From contig NC_013385.1 in the NCBI RefSeq assembly GCF_000024605.1, forward strand, positions 1,998,175-2,062,174: a stretch of DNA of 64,000 nucleotides, in the 5' to 3' direction. The stretch comes from Ammonifex degensii KC4. Lineage in GTDB: Bacteria > Bacillota > Desulfotomaculia > Desulfotomaculales > Ammonificaceae. Position 1 is the first letter of the stretch, and every line of letters begins with the position of its first letter. This document shows, in pieces, positions 29,703 to 38,539 of this stretch. Under the pieces are notes generated by a model. The model did no database searches and was not told the DNA's origin. It was given only the letters and a program-made list of their open reading frames with translations. The position numbers and the translations under genes are program-made.

Positions 29703-31746
29703 TCCAGTCCACCGTCCCCACTGCTTCTACCGTTACCTGCGGCCAAACCTCCCGGTAAGAGATAACCGCCACCTGCGGGAATTTGGCTGCTATCAGACGC
29801 CGCAGCAGAAGGCGCGCCCCGGGGGCGCAGAGGATGACGGGAGCAATCCCCCGGCGCAAGGCACCTTCTACCGCCTGTCCCACCTTCTCCAGTAACCGCT
29901 GGACCTCCCTGGGTTCGAGCACCTTCCCCTCCTCCTTGGCCTGGGAAAGCCTCTCTTCCCAGCGCGGGTGCAAGGTCAAGACCGAAAGTTTGTTATCCCG
30001 GGCATACTGCTGGGTTATCACCCGGGATAAAGCCGCGCGCGCCTGCTCCAGCAAGAAATCGGGATCGCGGCTGACCCGGGCCGCATCGGCCAGCGCCTCC
30101 AGGATACTTACCAGGTCCTTTATCGGCACCCGCTCTTCCAGAAGCCCTTGCAGCACCTTCTGCACCTCCCCCAAGCCGAGCAGGCCCGGAACCAACTCCT
30201 CCACCAAAGCGGGGTATTTTTCTTTTATCGCGTCGAGCAGCTCGCGGGTCTCCTGCCGGCCCAAAAGTAGAGGGGCGTTTTGCTTGATGAACTCGGAAAG
30301 GTGGGTGGCCAGCACCGCCGAAGGCTCCACTACAGTAAAGCCCGCCGCCTCCGCCTTCTCCTTGTCCGCCGGGCTTATCCACCAGGCCGGCAGGCCGAAG
30401 ACCGGCTCCTTGGTAGCAATCCCCTCCAGCTTGGCCTCCCCCATGGGGCTCACGGCCAGGTAGTAGCCCGGCATGAGCTCCCCCCGTGCCGCCTCGATAC
30501 CTCGTAGCCGGAAGAGATAGACGTTGGGGGGGAGTTGCAGGTTGTCCCTTATCCGGATGGGGCGCACGTAAATGCCCAACTCCGCCGCGCACTGCCGTCT
30601 GACCGCCGCCACCCGGGCCAAAAGGTCCCCACCCTGCTCCTCCTGGGCCAGGGGTACCAACCCGTAACCCAGCTCTATCTCTAAAGGTTCCACCTGGAAG
30701 TAGGTAAGCACATTTTCCGGTTCCGTCCGCTTCTCTTTAGGGGGAGCAGGGGGAGCAGCAGCTTTAATCTGCTTCTTCCGCTCCTCCTCCAGGAAGTATC
30801 CCAGGGCACCTGTGGCCCCGCCGATGCTCAGCAGCAGCAAGTGCGGCAGCCCGGGCACCAGACCCAGGAGGATAAAGATAGCCGCCGCCACGAAGAGAAT
30901 GCGGGGAAAGGCGGCCAACTGACGAGGGAACTCCCGGCCAAAGGCAGCTTCAGCCCCCGAGCGGGTGACCAGCACGCCGGCAGAGGTGGAAACCAGGAGG
31001 GCGGGGATCTGGGTGACCAGCCCCTCGCCGATGGTGAGGAGAGTGTAGGTGCGCAGGGCGGTGGTGAGGTCCATGCCCTTTAGCACCATCCCCACCACAA
31101 AGCCCCCCAGGATGTTGATGAGGATGATCACCAGGCTGGCGATGGCGTCGCCCCGTACGAACTTGGCCGCGCCGTCCATGGCCCCAAAGAAGTCGGCCTC
31201 GCGCTGCAACCGCCGCCTCCTCTCCCTGGCCTCCGCCTCGGTTATGAGGCCGGCGTTGAAGTCCCCGTCGATGGCCATTTGCTTGCCCGGCAGGGAGTCC
31301 AGGCAGAAGCGAGCGGCCACCTCCGCCACCCGGTTGGCCCCGTTGGTGATCACCACGAACTGAACTACAGTGATGATGAGGAAGATGACGAAGCCCACCA
31401 CGTAGCTGCCGCCTACCACGAAGCTGCCGAAGGCGTGGATAACCGCCCCGGCGGAAGCCTGGCCCAGAATAAGCCGGGTGGCCGCTACCTCCAAAGCCAG
31501 CCGGAAGAGGGTGAGCACCAGCAGAACTGTGGGGAAGACCGAAAACTGCAGGGGCTCCACGGTGAAGAGGGTGACTAGCAGGATCACCAGGCTCAGGGCC
31601 AGGTTGGTGAGGAGCAGAAGGTCTAAAACCACCGGCGGCAGGGGGACGATAATGAGCAGCACCAGCCCCACCACCAGGCCGGCAACAACCAGATCTCCGT
31701 GACGGCTAAAAACTTTGTCTAGAGCCGAATAAATCCCGGCAAGCAT
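29692..31746 (-). CDS. flhA: Flagellar type III export protein FlhA
   Basis: The largest export-gate subunit, 684 residues. Residues about 15-310 form eight membrane helices with the conserved FHIPEP-type loop (ERRRRLQREADFFGAMDGAAKFVRGDA), and a cytoplasmic domain from about 340 binds export substrates and chaperones. The nonamer of cytoplasmic domains forms the export docking ring. It follows flhB and precedes flhF, the common order. A homologous virulence secretion protein is excluded by the all-flagellar context. Confidence 0.97.
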   Translation of the reverse strand: MLAGIYSALDKVFSRHGDLVVAGLVVGLVLLIIVPLPPVVLDLLLLTNLALSLVILLVTLFTVEPLQFSVFPTVLLVLTLFRLALEVAATRLILGQASAGAVIHAFGSFVVGGSYVVGFVIFLIITVVQFVVITNGANRVAEVAARFCLDSLPGKQMAIDGDFNAGLITEAEARERRRRLQREADFFGAMDGAAKFVRGDAIASLVIILINILGGFVVGMVLKGMDLTTALRTYTLLTIGEGLVTQIPALLVSTSAGVLVTRSGAEAAFGREFPRQLAAFPRILFVAAAIFILLGLVPGLPHLLLLSIGGATGALGYFLEEERKKQIKAAAPPAPPKEKRTEPENVLTYFQVEPLEIELGYGLVPLAQEEQGGDLLARVAAVRRQCAAELGIYVRPIRIRDNLQLPPNVYLFRLRGIEAARGELMPGYYLAVSPMGEAKLEGIATKEPVFGLPAWWISPADKEKAEAAGFTVVEPSAVLATHLSEFIKQNAPLLLGRQETRELLDAIKEKYPALVEELVPGLLGLGEVQKVLQGLLEERVPIKDLVSILEALADAARVSRDPDFLLEQARAALSRVITQQYARDNKLSVLTLHPRWEERLSQAKEEGKVLEPREVQRLLEKVGQAVEGALRRGIAPVILCAPGARLLLRRLIAAKFPQVAVISYREVWPQVTVEAVGTVDWNAG

Positions 31747-31751
31747 CTACT

Positions 31752-32822
31752 TTAACCTCCGCGTGCTTGGCGCCGCAGGCGGTAAACCAGCGCGATGATC
31801 TCCGCCACCGCCTGGTAAAGGGCGGGCGGGATCTCCTGCCCCACCTCCACCCGCCGGTAGAGAAACTGCGCCACCGGCGGGTTCTCCACCACCGGCACCC
31901 CATTGGCACGGGCGATTTCCTTTATCTTTTGCGCCAGAAATCCTGCCCCTTTAGCCACCACCTTGGGCGCGTTCATGGGGGGCTCATATTTTAGGGCCAC
32001 TGCTATGTGCAGGGGGTTGGTCACCACCACCGTAGCCTTGGGGACCTCCTGGCGGATGCGGTTGAGCGAAACCTGGCGCAGCCGGCGCCGGATCCAGCCC
32101 TTCACCAGGGGGTCTCCCTCCGTCTGCTTCAGCTCCTCCTTGAGCTCGGCCTTGGTCATCATGAGCTCCTTCCGGTAGCGGTTCCGCTGGTAAAAGAAGT
32201 CCAGGAGGCCCAGGGCCAGGTAAGCCAGGCCCACCACCACACCCAGGCGCAGGAGAATCCCCGCCACCAGAGTAAACCCGGCTAAAGGTGGTGTCTCCAG
32301 GAGCAGGAAGAGGCGCGGAATCTCCTGCCGGATGACGAATACGGCTATGCTACCCACGATCACCAGCTTGAAAAAGGCCTTGCCAAGCTCCACCAGCCCC
32401 TGCAGAGAAAAGATCCGGCCCAGCCCCCGGGTAATGCTTATCCGGTCGAGCTTGGGAAGCAGGACCGAAGGGGAGAAGACGAAACCCACCTGCGCCAGGT
32501 TCACCCCTATTGCCAGCACCAGGGCTGTCAGGAAGAAGGGGGCCAGGAGTTCGAGCAGAATCCTGCCCCAGAAGCCTAAAGCTACAGCGGCTGAAGCAGG
32601 AGTAAGATCCCCCGTCAGGAAGGAGAGGGAATGGTGCATCCCCCGGGTCAGGGTTAAAAGCGCCTGCTCTTTTAGGAGGTAGCAGACGAAGACCAGCGCC
32701 AGGCAGGCTAAAGCGCCTGAAAGCTCAGCCGAGCGCGCCACCTGCCCCTTGCGCCGCGCTTCTTCCAACCTTCGGGGAGTTGCCGGTTCGGTTTTCTCCT
32801 GCCCCGGCCCGAAAAGAGACAT
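31752..32822 (-). CDS. flhB: Flagellar export switch protein FlhB
   Basis: FlhB has four membrane helices (about 35-205) and a cytoplasmic domain that normally self-cleaves between Asn and Pro of NPTH to switch export specificity from hook to filament. Here the motif reads NPLH (residues 269-272, VTNPLHIAV). Asn, Pro and His are kept but Thr is Leu. The N-terminal signature EKTEPATPRRLEEARRKGQV is standard. The 356 residues are of usual length. It lies between fliR and flhA. Whether the leucine alters cleavage is unknown. Confidence 0.96.
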   Translation of the reverse strand: MSLFGPGQEKTEPATPRRLEEARRKGQVARSAELSGALACLALVFVCYLLKEQALLTLTRGMHHSLSFLTGDLTPASAAVALGFWGRILLELLAPFFLTALVLAIGVNLAQVGFVFSPSVLLPKLDRISITRGLGRIFSLQGLVELGKAFFKLVIVGSIAVFVIRQEIPRLFLLLETPPLAGFTLVAGILLRLGVVVGLAYLALGLLDFFYQRNRYRKELMMTKAELKEELKQTEGDPLVKGWIRRRLRQVSLNRIRQEVPKATVVVTNPLHIAVALKYEPPMNAPKVVAKGAGFLAQKIKEIARANGVPVVENPPVAQFLYRRVEVGQEIPPALYQAVAEIIALVYRLRRQARGG

Positions 32823-32823
32823 C

Positions 32824-33591
32824 CTAGCTCAACCCCCTGGTGAGCAACAGCAAATTATGCGCCACTTCCTGCAAAAGCCTCCCGATGACCGTGCCGAGCG
32901 TGGTGGCCAGCAGCCCGAGGAGCAGAAGGGAAGCACCGATCTTGAGGGGGAAGCCGAGCATGAAGACGTTAATCTGAGGCACCATGCGCACAAGCAACCC
33001 CAAAGAGGCGTCGATGAGCACCGTCACCGCCAGTACGGGCGCCGCCAGCTGCAAAGCCGTCGCCAGCATGCCGCCCACGAGCTTCACCGTAAGCCAAATC
33101 GCCCCTCCCTTAACCGCCGCACCCCCCAGGGGCAGTACCTCGTAGCTGCGCACCAGTGCCTCGATCAGGTATTGGTAGGCGTCGGTGGTGAAGAAGAGAA
33201 CCGTCCCCAGAAGAAAGAAGAATTCTGCCAGCATAGTCTCCGGTACGCCCCCCAGGGTCAAAAGCTCCGCCATTCCGAAACCCATCTGCAGCCCCATGAG
33301 CTGGCCAGCAACCCGCAGGGCCTGAAAGACAAGCCCGGCCACGAAGCCCATCCCTAAGCCTAAAGTGAACTCCCCCGCCCAGGTCAGGGCCCACTCCCAC
33401 GCCCCGCCCGAAAAAGGGCGGTCCGGCGGCAAAAGGGGGGTGACGAAGAGGGAGAGGCTCATGGCCACCCCCAGGCGCCAGAGCACCGGCAAACCGGGCA
33501 GGGCCAGAGGGGGAAAGGCCAGGGTGAACCCCAGAAGGCGGGCCCAGACCAGGAGGTAAAGGAGATAAAGCTCAGCCAGGGCTTCTGGCAT
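32824..33591 (-). CDS. fliR: Flagellar export protein FliR
   Basis: The 255-residue integral membrane protein is part of the FliPQR export gate core. It has about six hydrophobic segments, with the conserved GLGMGFVAGLVFQALRVAGQLMGLQMGFGMA block (about 76-107) and a C-terminal LGFPLKIGASLLLLGL segment. Together with FliP5 and FliQ4 it forms the helical entry channel in the MS ring. Gene order fliP-fliQ-fliR-flhB is preserved, with gaps of only a few bases. Confidence 0.96.
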   Translation of the reverse strand: MPEALAELYLLYLLVWARLLGFTLAFPPLALPGLPVLWRLGVAMSLSLFVTPLLPPDRPFSGGAWEWALTWAGEFTLGLGMGFVAGLVFQALRVAGQLMGLQMGFGMAELLTLGGVPETMLAEFFFLLGTVLFFTTDAYQYLIEALVRSYEVLPLGGAAVKGGAIWLTVKLVGGMLATALQLAAPVLAVTVLIDASLGLLVRMVPQINVFMLGFPLKIGASLLLLGLLATTLGTVIGRLLQEVAHNLLLLTRGLS

Positions 33592-33597
33592 AGTTCT

Positions 33598-33870
33598 TCA
33601 GCCTCCCGTCATCCCGGCGAAGCGGGCCATGATCTCCTGGGTGAAGCTGATCATCAACCGCAGGAAGAGAGGAAAGCAGAGGGCTAAGGTGAGAAACACA
33701 GCCACTATCTTGGGCACGAAGGAGATCATCTGGTCCTGGATCTGGGTGGTGGCCTGAAGAATGCCCACCACCAGCCCCACCAGGGCGCTGACCAGAAGTG
33801 CCGGTCCCGCCAGGAGCAGGACTAAGAAAAAGGCCTTGGTTACCAGATCAAGGGCCATGGCCTGCGACAT
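33598..33870 (-). CDS. fliQ: Flagellar export protein FliQ
   Basis: A 90-residue protein with two membrane helices forming a hairpin (about 13-38 and 50-75). The conserved VGLVVGILQATTQIQDQMISFVPKI segment lies between them. It is the smallest part of the FliPQR export gate. It sits between fliP and fliR with no room for other genes. Confidence 0.95.
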   Translation of the reverse strand: MSQAMALDLVTKAFFLVLLLAGPALLVSALVGLVVGILQATTQIQDQMISFVPKIVAVFLTLALCFPLFLRLMISFTQEIMARFAGMTGG

Positions 33871-33884
33871 GCGGCTTTACCCCC

Positions 33885-34556
33885 CTAGTGAAAGCTCTCC
33901 ACCAGAGACTTGACCACCAGATACCAGCCGTCCACCAGCACGAAGAGCAGAAGCTTAAACGGAAGTGAAATCATCACGGGCGGCAGCATGAACATGCCCA
34001 TGGACATAAGAACGCTAGCCACCACCATGTCGATTACCAGGAAGGGCAGATAAAGGAGGAAGCCCATGGCGAAGGCCGTCTTGAGCTCGCTTATGAGGAA
34101 GGCGGGGATTATCACCCGCAAGGGGAGCTCCTCTTTGTTGACCGGCTGGGGGAGATGGGCCAGGTTAACAAACAAAGCCAGGTCCTTCTCCCGCACCTGC
34201 CGGAGCATGAACTCTTTCAAGGGCCTGAGCCCCCTCACCTGCGCTTCCTGGCGAGTTATCTGGTTGGCTAAGTAAGGTCTTATCGCCTCCTGATTTATGC
34301 GCTCGTAAACCGGGGCCATGATGAAGACGGTGAGGAAAAGGGCCAGCCCCACCAGCACCTGGTTGGGAGGGGCCTGGTGGGTGCCTAAAGCGCTACGCAG
34401 AAGCGAAAGCACGATCACGATGCGGGTGAAGGAGGTCATGAGGATGAGAATGGCCGGCACCAAAGAGAGCACGGTAAGCAGAAGTAGTATCTTCACCGCG
34501 TCGATCACCTGGGCGGGACTACCCGTCCCGCCAATGCTGATGCTAATCGGAGGCAC
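33885..34556 (-). CDS. fliP: Flagellar export protein FliP
   Basis: The 223-residue protein has four membrane segments and the family signatures SFTRIVIVLSLLRSALG (about 46-62), LVGLALFLTVFIM and the C-terminal FLVIDMVVASVLMSMGMFMLPP. FliP is the main ring-forming subunit of the export gate. A cleavable signal peptide, found in some bacteria, is not obvious. Its start overlaps the fliO end by 14 bases. Confidence 0.96.
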   Translation of the reverse strand: MPPISISIGGTGSPAQVIDAVKILLLLTVLSLVPAILILMTSFTRIVIVLSLLRSALGTHQAPPNQVLVGLALFLTVFIMAPVYERINQEAIRPYLANQITRQEAQVRGLRPLKEFMLRQVREKDLALFVNLAHLPQPVNKEELPLRVIIPAFLISELKTAFAMGFLLYLPFLVIDMVVASVLMSMGMFMLPPVMISLPFKLLLFVLVDGWYLVVKSLVESFH

Positions 34557-34887
34557 GCTTCTTCCCCTCCTGGAAGCGCCTCAGCCAATGGTTGAGCGGG
34601 GAGGGAAAGGGCTCCGCCGGCGCCGCCGTGAACTTCCCCTCCAGCTCCTTGAGCAGGGTGACCGCTCCCTCGCCGTGCCCGATGAGATAATAGCGCTCCC
34701 CCACCCGTACCAGGCTCAGAACCGCCTTGGGCCCCAGAGGTATCTGCTCCACCACCTCCAGGTGCTGTCCCCGGCCGGGAAGGAAACGACGCCCCAGGCC
34801 GTAGCGCAGCGTCAGGTAGAGCAGGCCCAGCACCAAAGGAAGGAAGATTATGAGCTTGAGCAAGGCCCACAGGAGCTCCTTATCCAC
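34543..34887 (-). CDS. fliO: Flagellar assembly protein FliO (FliZ)
   Basis: GTG 34887, preceded by GGGGAGGAAAAG, gives 114 residues. The longer frame reads back through fliN. There is one membrane helix (about 5-27, LLWALLKLIIFLPLVLGLLYL) followed by a small SpoA-like cytoplasmic domain (LEVVEQIPLGPKAVLSLVRVGERYYLIGHGEG). FliO helps the FliP ring assemble. Sequence conservation in this family is low, so the call relies on topology and position between fliN and fliP. Confidence 0.88.
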   Translation of the reverse strand: MDKELLWALLKLIIFLPLVLGLLYLTLRYGLGRRFLPGRGQHLEVVEQIPLGPKAVLSLVRVGERYYLIGHGEGAVTLLKELEGKFTAAPAEPFPSPLNHWLRRFQEGKKRASD

Positions 34888-35224
34888 TCTTTTCCTCCCC
34901 GCCTTCGCCTTTAAGCTCCTGGGGAGGGAAGACCTGCAGCACCCGCACCACAAAGCGCTCGTTCAGAACCATAACCTCCCCGCGCCCGAACTTCTGGCCG
35001 TCGAGCAGCAGATCCACCGCCTCCCCCGCCACCCGGTCCAGGCGTATAACTGACCCTTCCCGCAGCTCCAGAAGCTCTTGAACGGTGAGGGTGGCCTCCC
35101 CCAAAAGCGCCGTCACCTCCAGGGTGACCCCGTGCAAGAGCTCTAAAGCCGTGGTGGCCTTCGGCTCCCACGCCTTCTCTGTCGAGAAGGGAGAAAAGAC
35201 TACCTTAGAGATCTTGGCCTGCAT
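34880..35224 (-). CDS. fliN: Flagellar motor switch protein FliN (short form)
   Basis: The 114 residues are a single SpoA domain: LLHGVTLEVTALLGEATLTVQELLELREGSVI followed by LDGQKFGRGEVMVLNERFVVRV, the standard FliN core. It lacks CheC domains. Because a full FliY is also encoded (20838-21920), the C-ring may contain both proteins, or one may act mainly in export via FliH. It overlaps fliO by eight bases and follows fliL. Confidence 0.93.
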   Translation of the reverse strand: MQAKISKVVFSPFSTEKAWEPKATTALELLHGVTLEVTALLGEATLTVQELLELREGSVIRLDRVAGEAVDLLLDGQKFGRGEVMVLNERFVVRVLQVFPPQELKGEGGEEKSG

Positions 35225-35234
35225 GCTTCGCCCC

Positions 35235-35690
35235 CTACTGGGCCAGATACTCGGTGAAGTAAATCTCTTTCACCTTATCCCCGCCCAGGTAAGCGTTGAT
35301 CTTCTGCTTGAGCTCCTCCTTGAGTTTGGTCGGGTAGTCGGGCTTCATCACCTCGGCAAAAGTCTTGTGCCGCAAGAGCTGGATTATGAGGTCGCGCAGT
35401 TCGAACTTTTTACCCTCGATTTCCTTCGCCAGCTTCTCGTCGGCAGGAACGGCCAGTACCACCGTCACCCGCAGGTAGTGGTTGGTGTCGCCGTCCGCCA
35501 GGTTGACCACGATGCTATCGAGCGACACAGTCTTGAGCGGGGGAGGGGGAGGCGGCTGGGCAGGCTTCTTTCCTCCGGCCAGCTTCACTCCCAGAAAGAT
35601 CCCTCCCCCGCTTACCCCCGCCAGCACCAGCAACAGGAGAAGGATCAATACCAGCTTGCTCTTCTTACCCTTCTCCGCCAAATTTCTCAC
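35235..35690 (-). CDS. fliL: Flagellar basal body-associated protein FliL
   Basis: The 151-residue protein has a short basic cytoplasmic start (AEKGKKSK), one membrane helix (about 11-32), a proline linker (QPPPPPP) and a periplasm-facing SPFH-like domain (SIVVNLADGDTNHYLRVTVVLAVP and FAEVMKPDYPTKLKEELKQKIN). FliL stabilises stator units and raises motor torque. The start is GTG 35690. It follows the hook gene directly. Confidence 0.94.
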   Translation of the reverse strand: MRNLAEKGKKSKLVLILLLLLVLAGVSGGGIFLGVKLAGGKKPAQPPPPPPLKTVSLDSIVVNLADGDTNHYLRVTVVLAVPADEKLAKEIEGKKFELRDLIIQLLRHKTFAEVMKPDYPTKLKEELKQKINAYLGGDKVKEIYFTEYLAQ

Positions 35691-35696
35691 CCACGT

Positions 35697-36497
35697 TTAG
35701 CGTTTGAGGTCTACCAGCTCCCGCAGGAGCTCGTCGGATGTGGTAATCACCCGGGCGTTGGCCTGGTAGCCCCGCTGGGTGATGATCATGTTGGTGAACT
35801 CCTGCGCCAGGTCCACGTTGGACATCTCCAGGAAACCGGAGCGGATATACCCACGCCCGTCCGTTCCCGGCGCCCCTGGAGTAGGAGTAGCGGGATCAGT
35901 AACGTTGGGCGTTACGTCCCATAGATTAGCTCCCACCCGCTGAAGACTTTCCGGGTTTTTAAAGGTAACTAGCCCAATGTTATATGTAATTTTTGTACCA
36001 TCACTTTTCACTACCGATATTACACCGTCAGAACCTATACTGATGCTAACAATCTTATCTGGGTCAGCGATTTGAATATTATCGTTACTTGTAGATTGCA
36101 GCCTATATCCTTGAGCATTGACTATGTAGCCACTTTTATCTATGTAGAAAGTGCCGTCACGGGTGTATAATGGGTGGTTAACAGAGTTGCCGCTACTATC
36201 GACCGGCTTGACCACAAAAAACCCGTTCCCTTCAATGGCCAAATCCAGAGCCCGGCCGGTGGTCTGGAGCGCCCCCTGGGTCATGATGTTGTCGATAGCT
36301 GCCAGGCTCACACCCAGGCCCACCTGGGTGGTATTGACCGCCGAGCGTCCTAGGGTCTGGGAAAGAATATCCTGGAAGTTGGCCCTGGCTGCCTTGAAGC
36401 CCGTGGTGTTGATGTTAGCGATATTGTTGGCGATGACGTCCATGCGGATTTGGTGCACTCTCAGCCCGGAAACGCCAGAGAAAAGCGAGCGCAGCAC
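35697..36497 (-). CDS. flgE: Short flagellar hook protein FlgE (FlgG family)
   Basis: The 266-residue protein has the conserved N-terminus (SLFSGVSGLRVHQIRMDVIANNIANINTTGFKAARANFQDIL) and C-terminus (SNVDLAQEFTNMIITQRGYQANARVITTSDELL). It lies right after flgD, the hook cap, so it is taken as the hook protein. Bacillus has a similarly short hook protein in this position. The central exposed domain (about 35960-36200) is visibly AT-richer than the flanks and has different codon use (many ATA, TTT, AAT codons), suggesting a recombined or fast-evolving surface part. Confidence 0.9.
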   Translation of the reverse strand: MLRSLFSGVSGLRVHQIRMDVIANNIANINTTGFKAARANFQDILSQTLGRSAVNTTQVGLGVSLAAIDNIMTQGALQTTGRALDLAIEGNGFFVVKPVDSSGNSVNHPLYTRDGTFYIDKSGYIVNAQGYRLQSTSNDNIQIADPDKIVSISIGSDGVISVVKSDGTKITYNIGLVTFKNPESLQRVGANLWDVTPNVTDPATPTPGAPGTDGRGYIRSGFLEMSNVDLAQEFTNMIITQRGYQANARVITTSDELLRELVDLKR

Positions 36498-36512
36498 AAA
36501 AACCCCTCCCTT

Positions 36513-36923
36513 TTACCAGACTTCCTTTACCGCCGCCAGAGGATACTCCCGGCCGTCGATCACCAGGCGAATCTTTCCGTCCTCCAGACGGACTTTTTCC
36601 ACCGTTCCCGTCACCGCCGAACCGTCTGCTTCTACCGTCACCCTCTTTCCCACTAAGCTGGCCCCCTGGCCCAGCTCCAGCCACCTGCTGAAGCTGTCCA
36701 GGCTGGAAGTCAGGCGCATCATCTGCTCCAGCAGGGCCAGGTTAGACATCTCCGAAATGATGGTCTCCGGCTTGGGCGGCGAGAAGGGATCGGGGTGGCT
36801 GAGTTGGGCTACCAGGATCTTGAGGAAGGTATCCTTGCTCCAGCGGAAAAGGGAACTTGCCGCCTCGGTCGTGCTCGCCGCGCTTGTACCTGCCGTAGGA
36901 GCCATGAGGGTGCTCACATCCAT
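36513..36923 (-). CDS. flgD: Hook cap protein FlgD
   Basis: A 136-residue short FlgD. The conserved N-terminal part includes SKDTFLKILVAQLSHPDPFSPPKPETIISEMSNLALLEQM (compare the usual LKLLxxQLxxQDPxxP). The C-terminal half has GKRVTVEADGSAVTGTVEKVRLEDGKIRLVIDGREY. FlgD caps the growing hook and is discarded when the hook is complete. It lies between fliK and flgE, the classical order. Confidence 0.93.
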   Translation of the reverse strand: MDVSTLMAPTAGTSAASTTEAASSLFRWSKDTFLKILVAQLSHPDPFSPPKPETIISEMSNLALLEQMMRLTSSLDSFSRWLELGQGASLVGKRVTVEADGSAVTGTVEKVRLEDGKIRLVIDGREYPLAAVKEVW

Positions 36924-36939
36924 GCTCTTGCCTCCTTTC

Positions 36940-38091
36940 TCAAGCCCAGTAACTGAGCCCTTTTTCCTGCTCTTCCTCCCGCCGGGTCAGCTCGAAGGCC
37001 AAAGCCCTCGGGCTTGGGGGCCGGTTCGGCTCGCTCCCTTCCCGCGGCAGATCTCCGCTGCCCGTTCCCACCAGCACCGCCACCTCGCCCAGCTCCACCC
37101 CCACTCGCATAAGCTGTTGTTGGAGCTCCGGCAGAGTGTGCAGGATGATCTCCCTTATCCCCGCCTCCGGCGCCCAGAAGTGAAGCCTGAGGTTCCCTTT
37201 CGCGAAGGTGAGGTGCGCCACAATCCGTCCGAGCTCTGGAGGCTCAAGCTTGAGCTCCAGCTGCAGGGTCTCCCCCTCCCGTCGCCAGGAGGTAACATGA
37301 GTCACTATCTCCTGGGTAAGCCTCTGAGGAAGCTGGTGAAGTTCGCAGGGCTTGTCCAATACTACCCTTTCCACTGCGCCGCCTAAAGTAGGGAACCCGG
37401 CCCAAGAGCTGGACTGCTTTTCCACCCGCCCCACTTCCTTCACGGCCCCCGGCAGATCTTGTGTCTTACTCCCCTCCTCTGCCGCCGGGGAAGGAGTCAC
37501 AGGAGCGGCAGCATAGAGTTCTTTCGGCTGAGGCTGAAGGCTGGGCAAGCTGAAAGGTGCGAGATTAGACTTCAGCGGCGGTAGTTGGGAATCCAGGAGC
37601 TTCAAAACCGGTGCGGTAGTGGCTTCAGGCTGTAGGGGGCAATTTGGGGCCGGAACCTTGTCGGCAGAAAGTTCGGTTTCTTCCGCTGCAGGCTTTTCTT
37701 GCAGGAAGCTTTGCAGCGCGCCCTTGAGAGAAGAGCCGGCAATGTGGGGCCCAAGCTCTCTTGCTCCGGGGAAACCCTGCGGCGCCCCTTGGAAGGAGAA
37801 GCCGAGAATGCAGGTTTTAGGCTCTGCTGGGGGTTGCTGGATCACATTTCCTGTTGGCAGCTTCTTCTCTCCGGCAAAAGCCGGGGATAAGAAGTCAGCA
37901 GGCTTGTCCTCTCCGACCGGCGCCAGCTCACCTGCCTGGAAGTTCATCGCCGGGAGGCCCGGGAAGAAGAGGGCCAGCAAAAGGGCGGAGAGCAGAGAGG
38001 CGAAATCCTCTCCTCCCTTGCCTCCGGTAGGGAGCTGGAGGCTCAGGCCCGGTTCCGGGAAACTGCTGGCTGTGATGGGCGGCGTAGCCAT
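36940..38091 (-). CDS. fliK: Flagellar hook-length control protein FliK
   Basis: ATG 38091, after GAAAGGAGGTGAG, gives 383 residues. The longer frame runs into fliJ. The first 250 residues are Pro/Ser/Ala-rich and low in conservation, as expected of the ruler part. The C-terminal domain (about 280-365) has the FliK core LQLELKLEPPELGRIVAHLTFAKGNLRLHF followed by ELQQQLMRVGVELGEVAV. FliK measures the hook and triggers the FlhB switch. It precedes flgD. Confidence 0.92.
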   Translation of the reverse strand: MATPPITASSFPEPGLSLQLPTGGKGGEDFASLLSALLLALFFPGLPAMNFQAGELAPVGEDKPADFLSPAFAGEKKLPTGNVIQQPPAEPKTCILGFSFQGAPQGFPGARELGPHIAGSSLKGALQSFLQEKPAAEETELSADKVPAPNCPLQPEATTAPVLKLLDSQLPPLKSNLAPFSLPSLQPQPKELYAAAPVTPSPAAEEGSKTQDLPGAVKEVGRVEKQSSSWAGFPTLGGAVERVVLDKPCELHQLPQRLTQEIVTHVTSWRREGETLQLELKLEPPELGRIVAHLTFAKGNLRLHFWAPEAGIREIILHTLPELQQQLMRVGVELGEVAVLVGTGSGDLPREGSEPNRPPSPRALAFELTRREEEQEKGLSYWA

Positions 38092-38095
38092 CTTC

Positions 38096-38536
38096 TCACC
38101 TCCTTTCCTCCTGAAAACGGTGGTTGAAGGAGAGGCAGCCGACCTCATCTAGCAAGCGGCTCTCCTTCAGCGCCTCCTCCGCCAGGAAAGCCGCGTAGCG
38201 GCGCTCCTTGAGCTTTTCCACCGTCAACCGCTCCTTACGGGCCGAAAGCACGTTTTCCCGCTGCCGCTCCTCGGCCTGCCGGGCCTCCGCCACGGCCTGA
38301 GCGGCCCGGCGTACCTCTCGGCGCAGGGCCTCCCGGTAGCAGGACCCTAGCCATCGCTCCCACCAGTCTCCCCCCGTCTCCTCCTGAGAAGCTTCGTAGA
38401 GGTCCATCAACTGGCTAAACCTGGCTTCCTCCTCCTGCGCCCGGCGTTTGAGCTGAGCCAGTTCCGAAATCTCCCTTTCTTCCTTGGCCGCCCGCAGGCG
38501 CAGGACAGCTTCCAGCCGGAAAACGAAGCGCCCCAA
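38096..38536 (-). CDS. fliJ: Flagellar export chaperone FliJ
   Basis: A 146-residue, almost wholly helical coiled-coil protein starting FVFRLEAVLRLRAAKEEREISELAQL, the typical FliJ opening. It is rich in Glu, Arg and Ala without membrane segments. FliJ is the stalk that links the FliI ATPase hexamer to FlhA. Position between fliI and fliK supports the call, since coiled-coil content alone would not. Confidence 0.92.
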   Translation of the reverse strand: MGRFVFRLEAVLRLRAAKEEREISELAQLKRRAQEEEARFSQLMDLYEASQEETGGDWWERWLGSCYREALRREVRRAAQAVAEARQAEERQRENVLSARKERLTVEKLKERRYAAFLAEEALKESRLLDEVGCLSFNHRFQEERR

Positions 38537-38539
38537 GCT

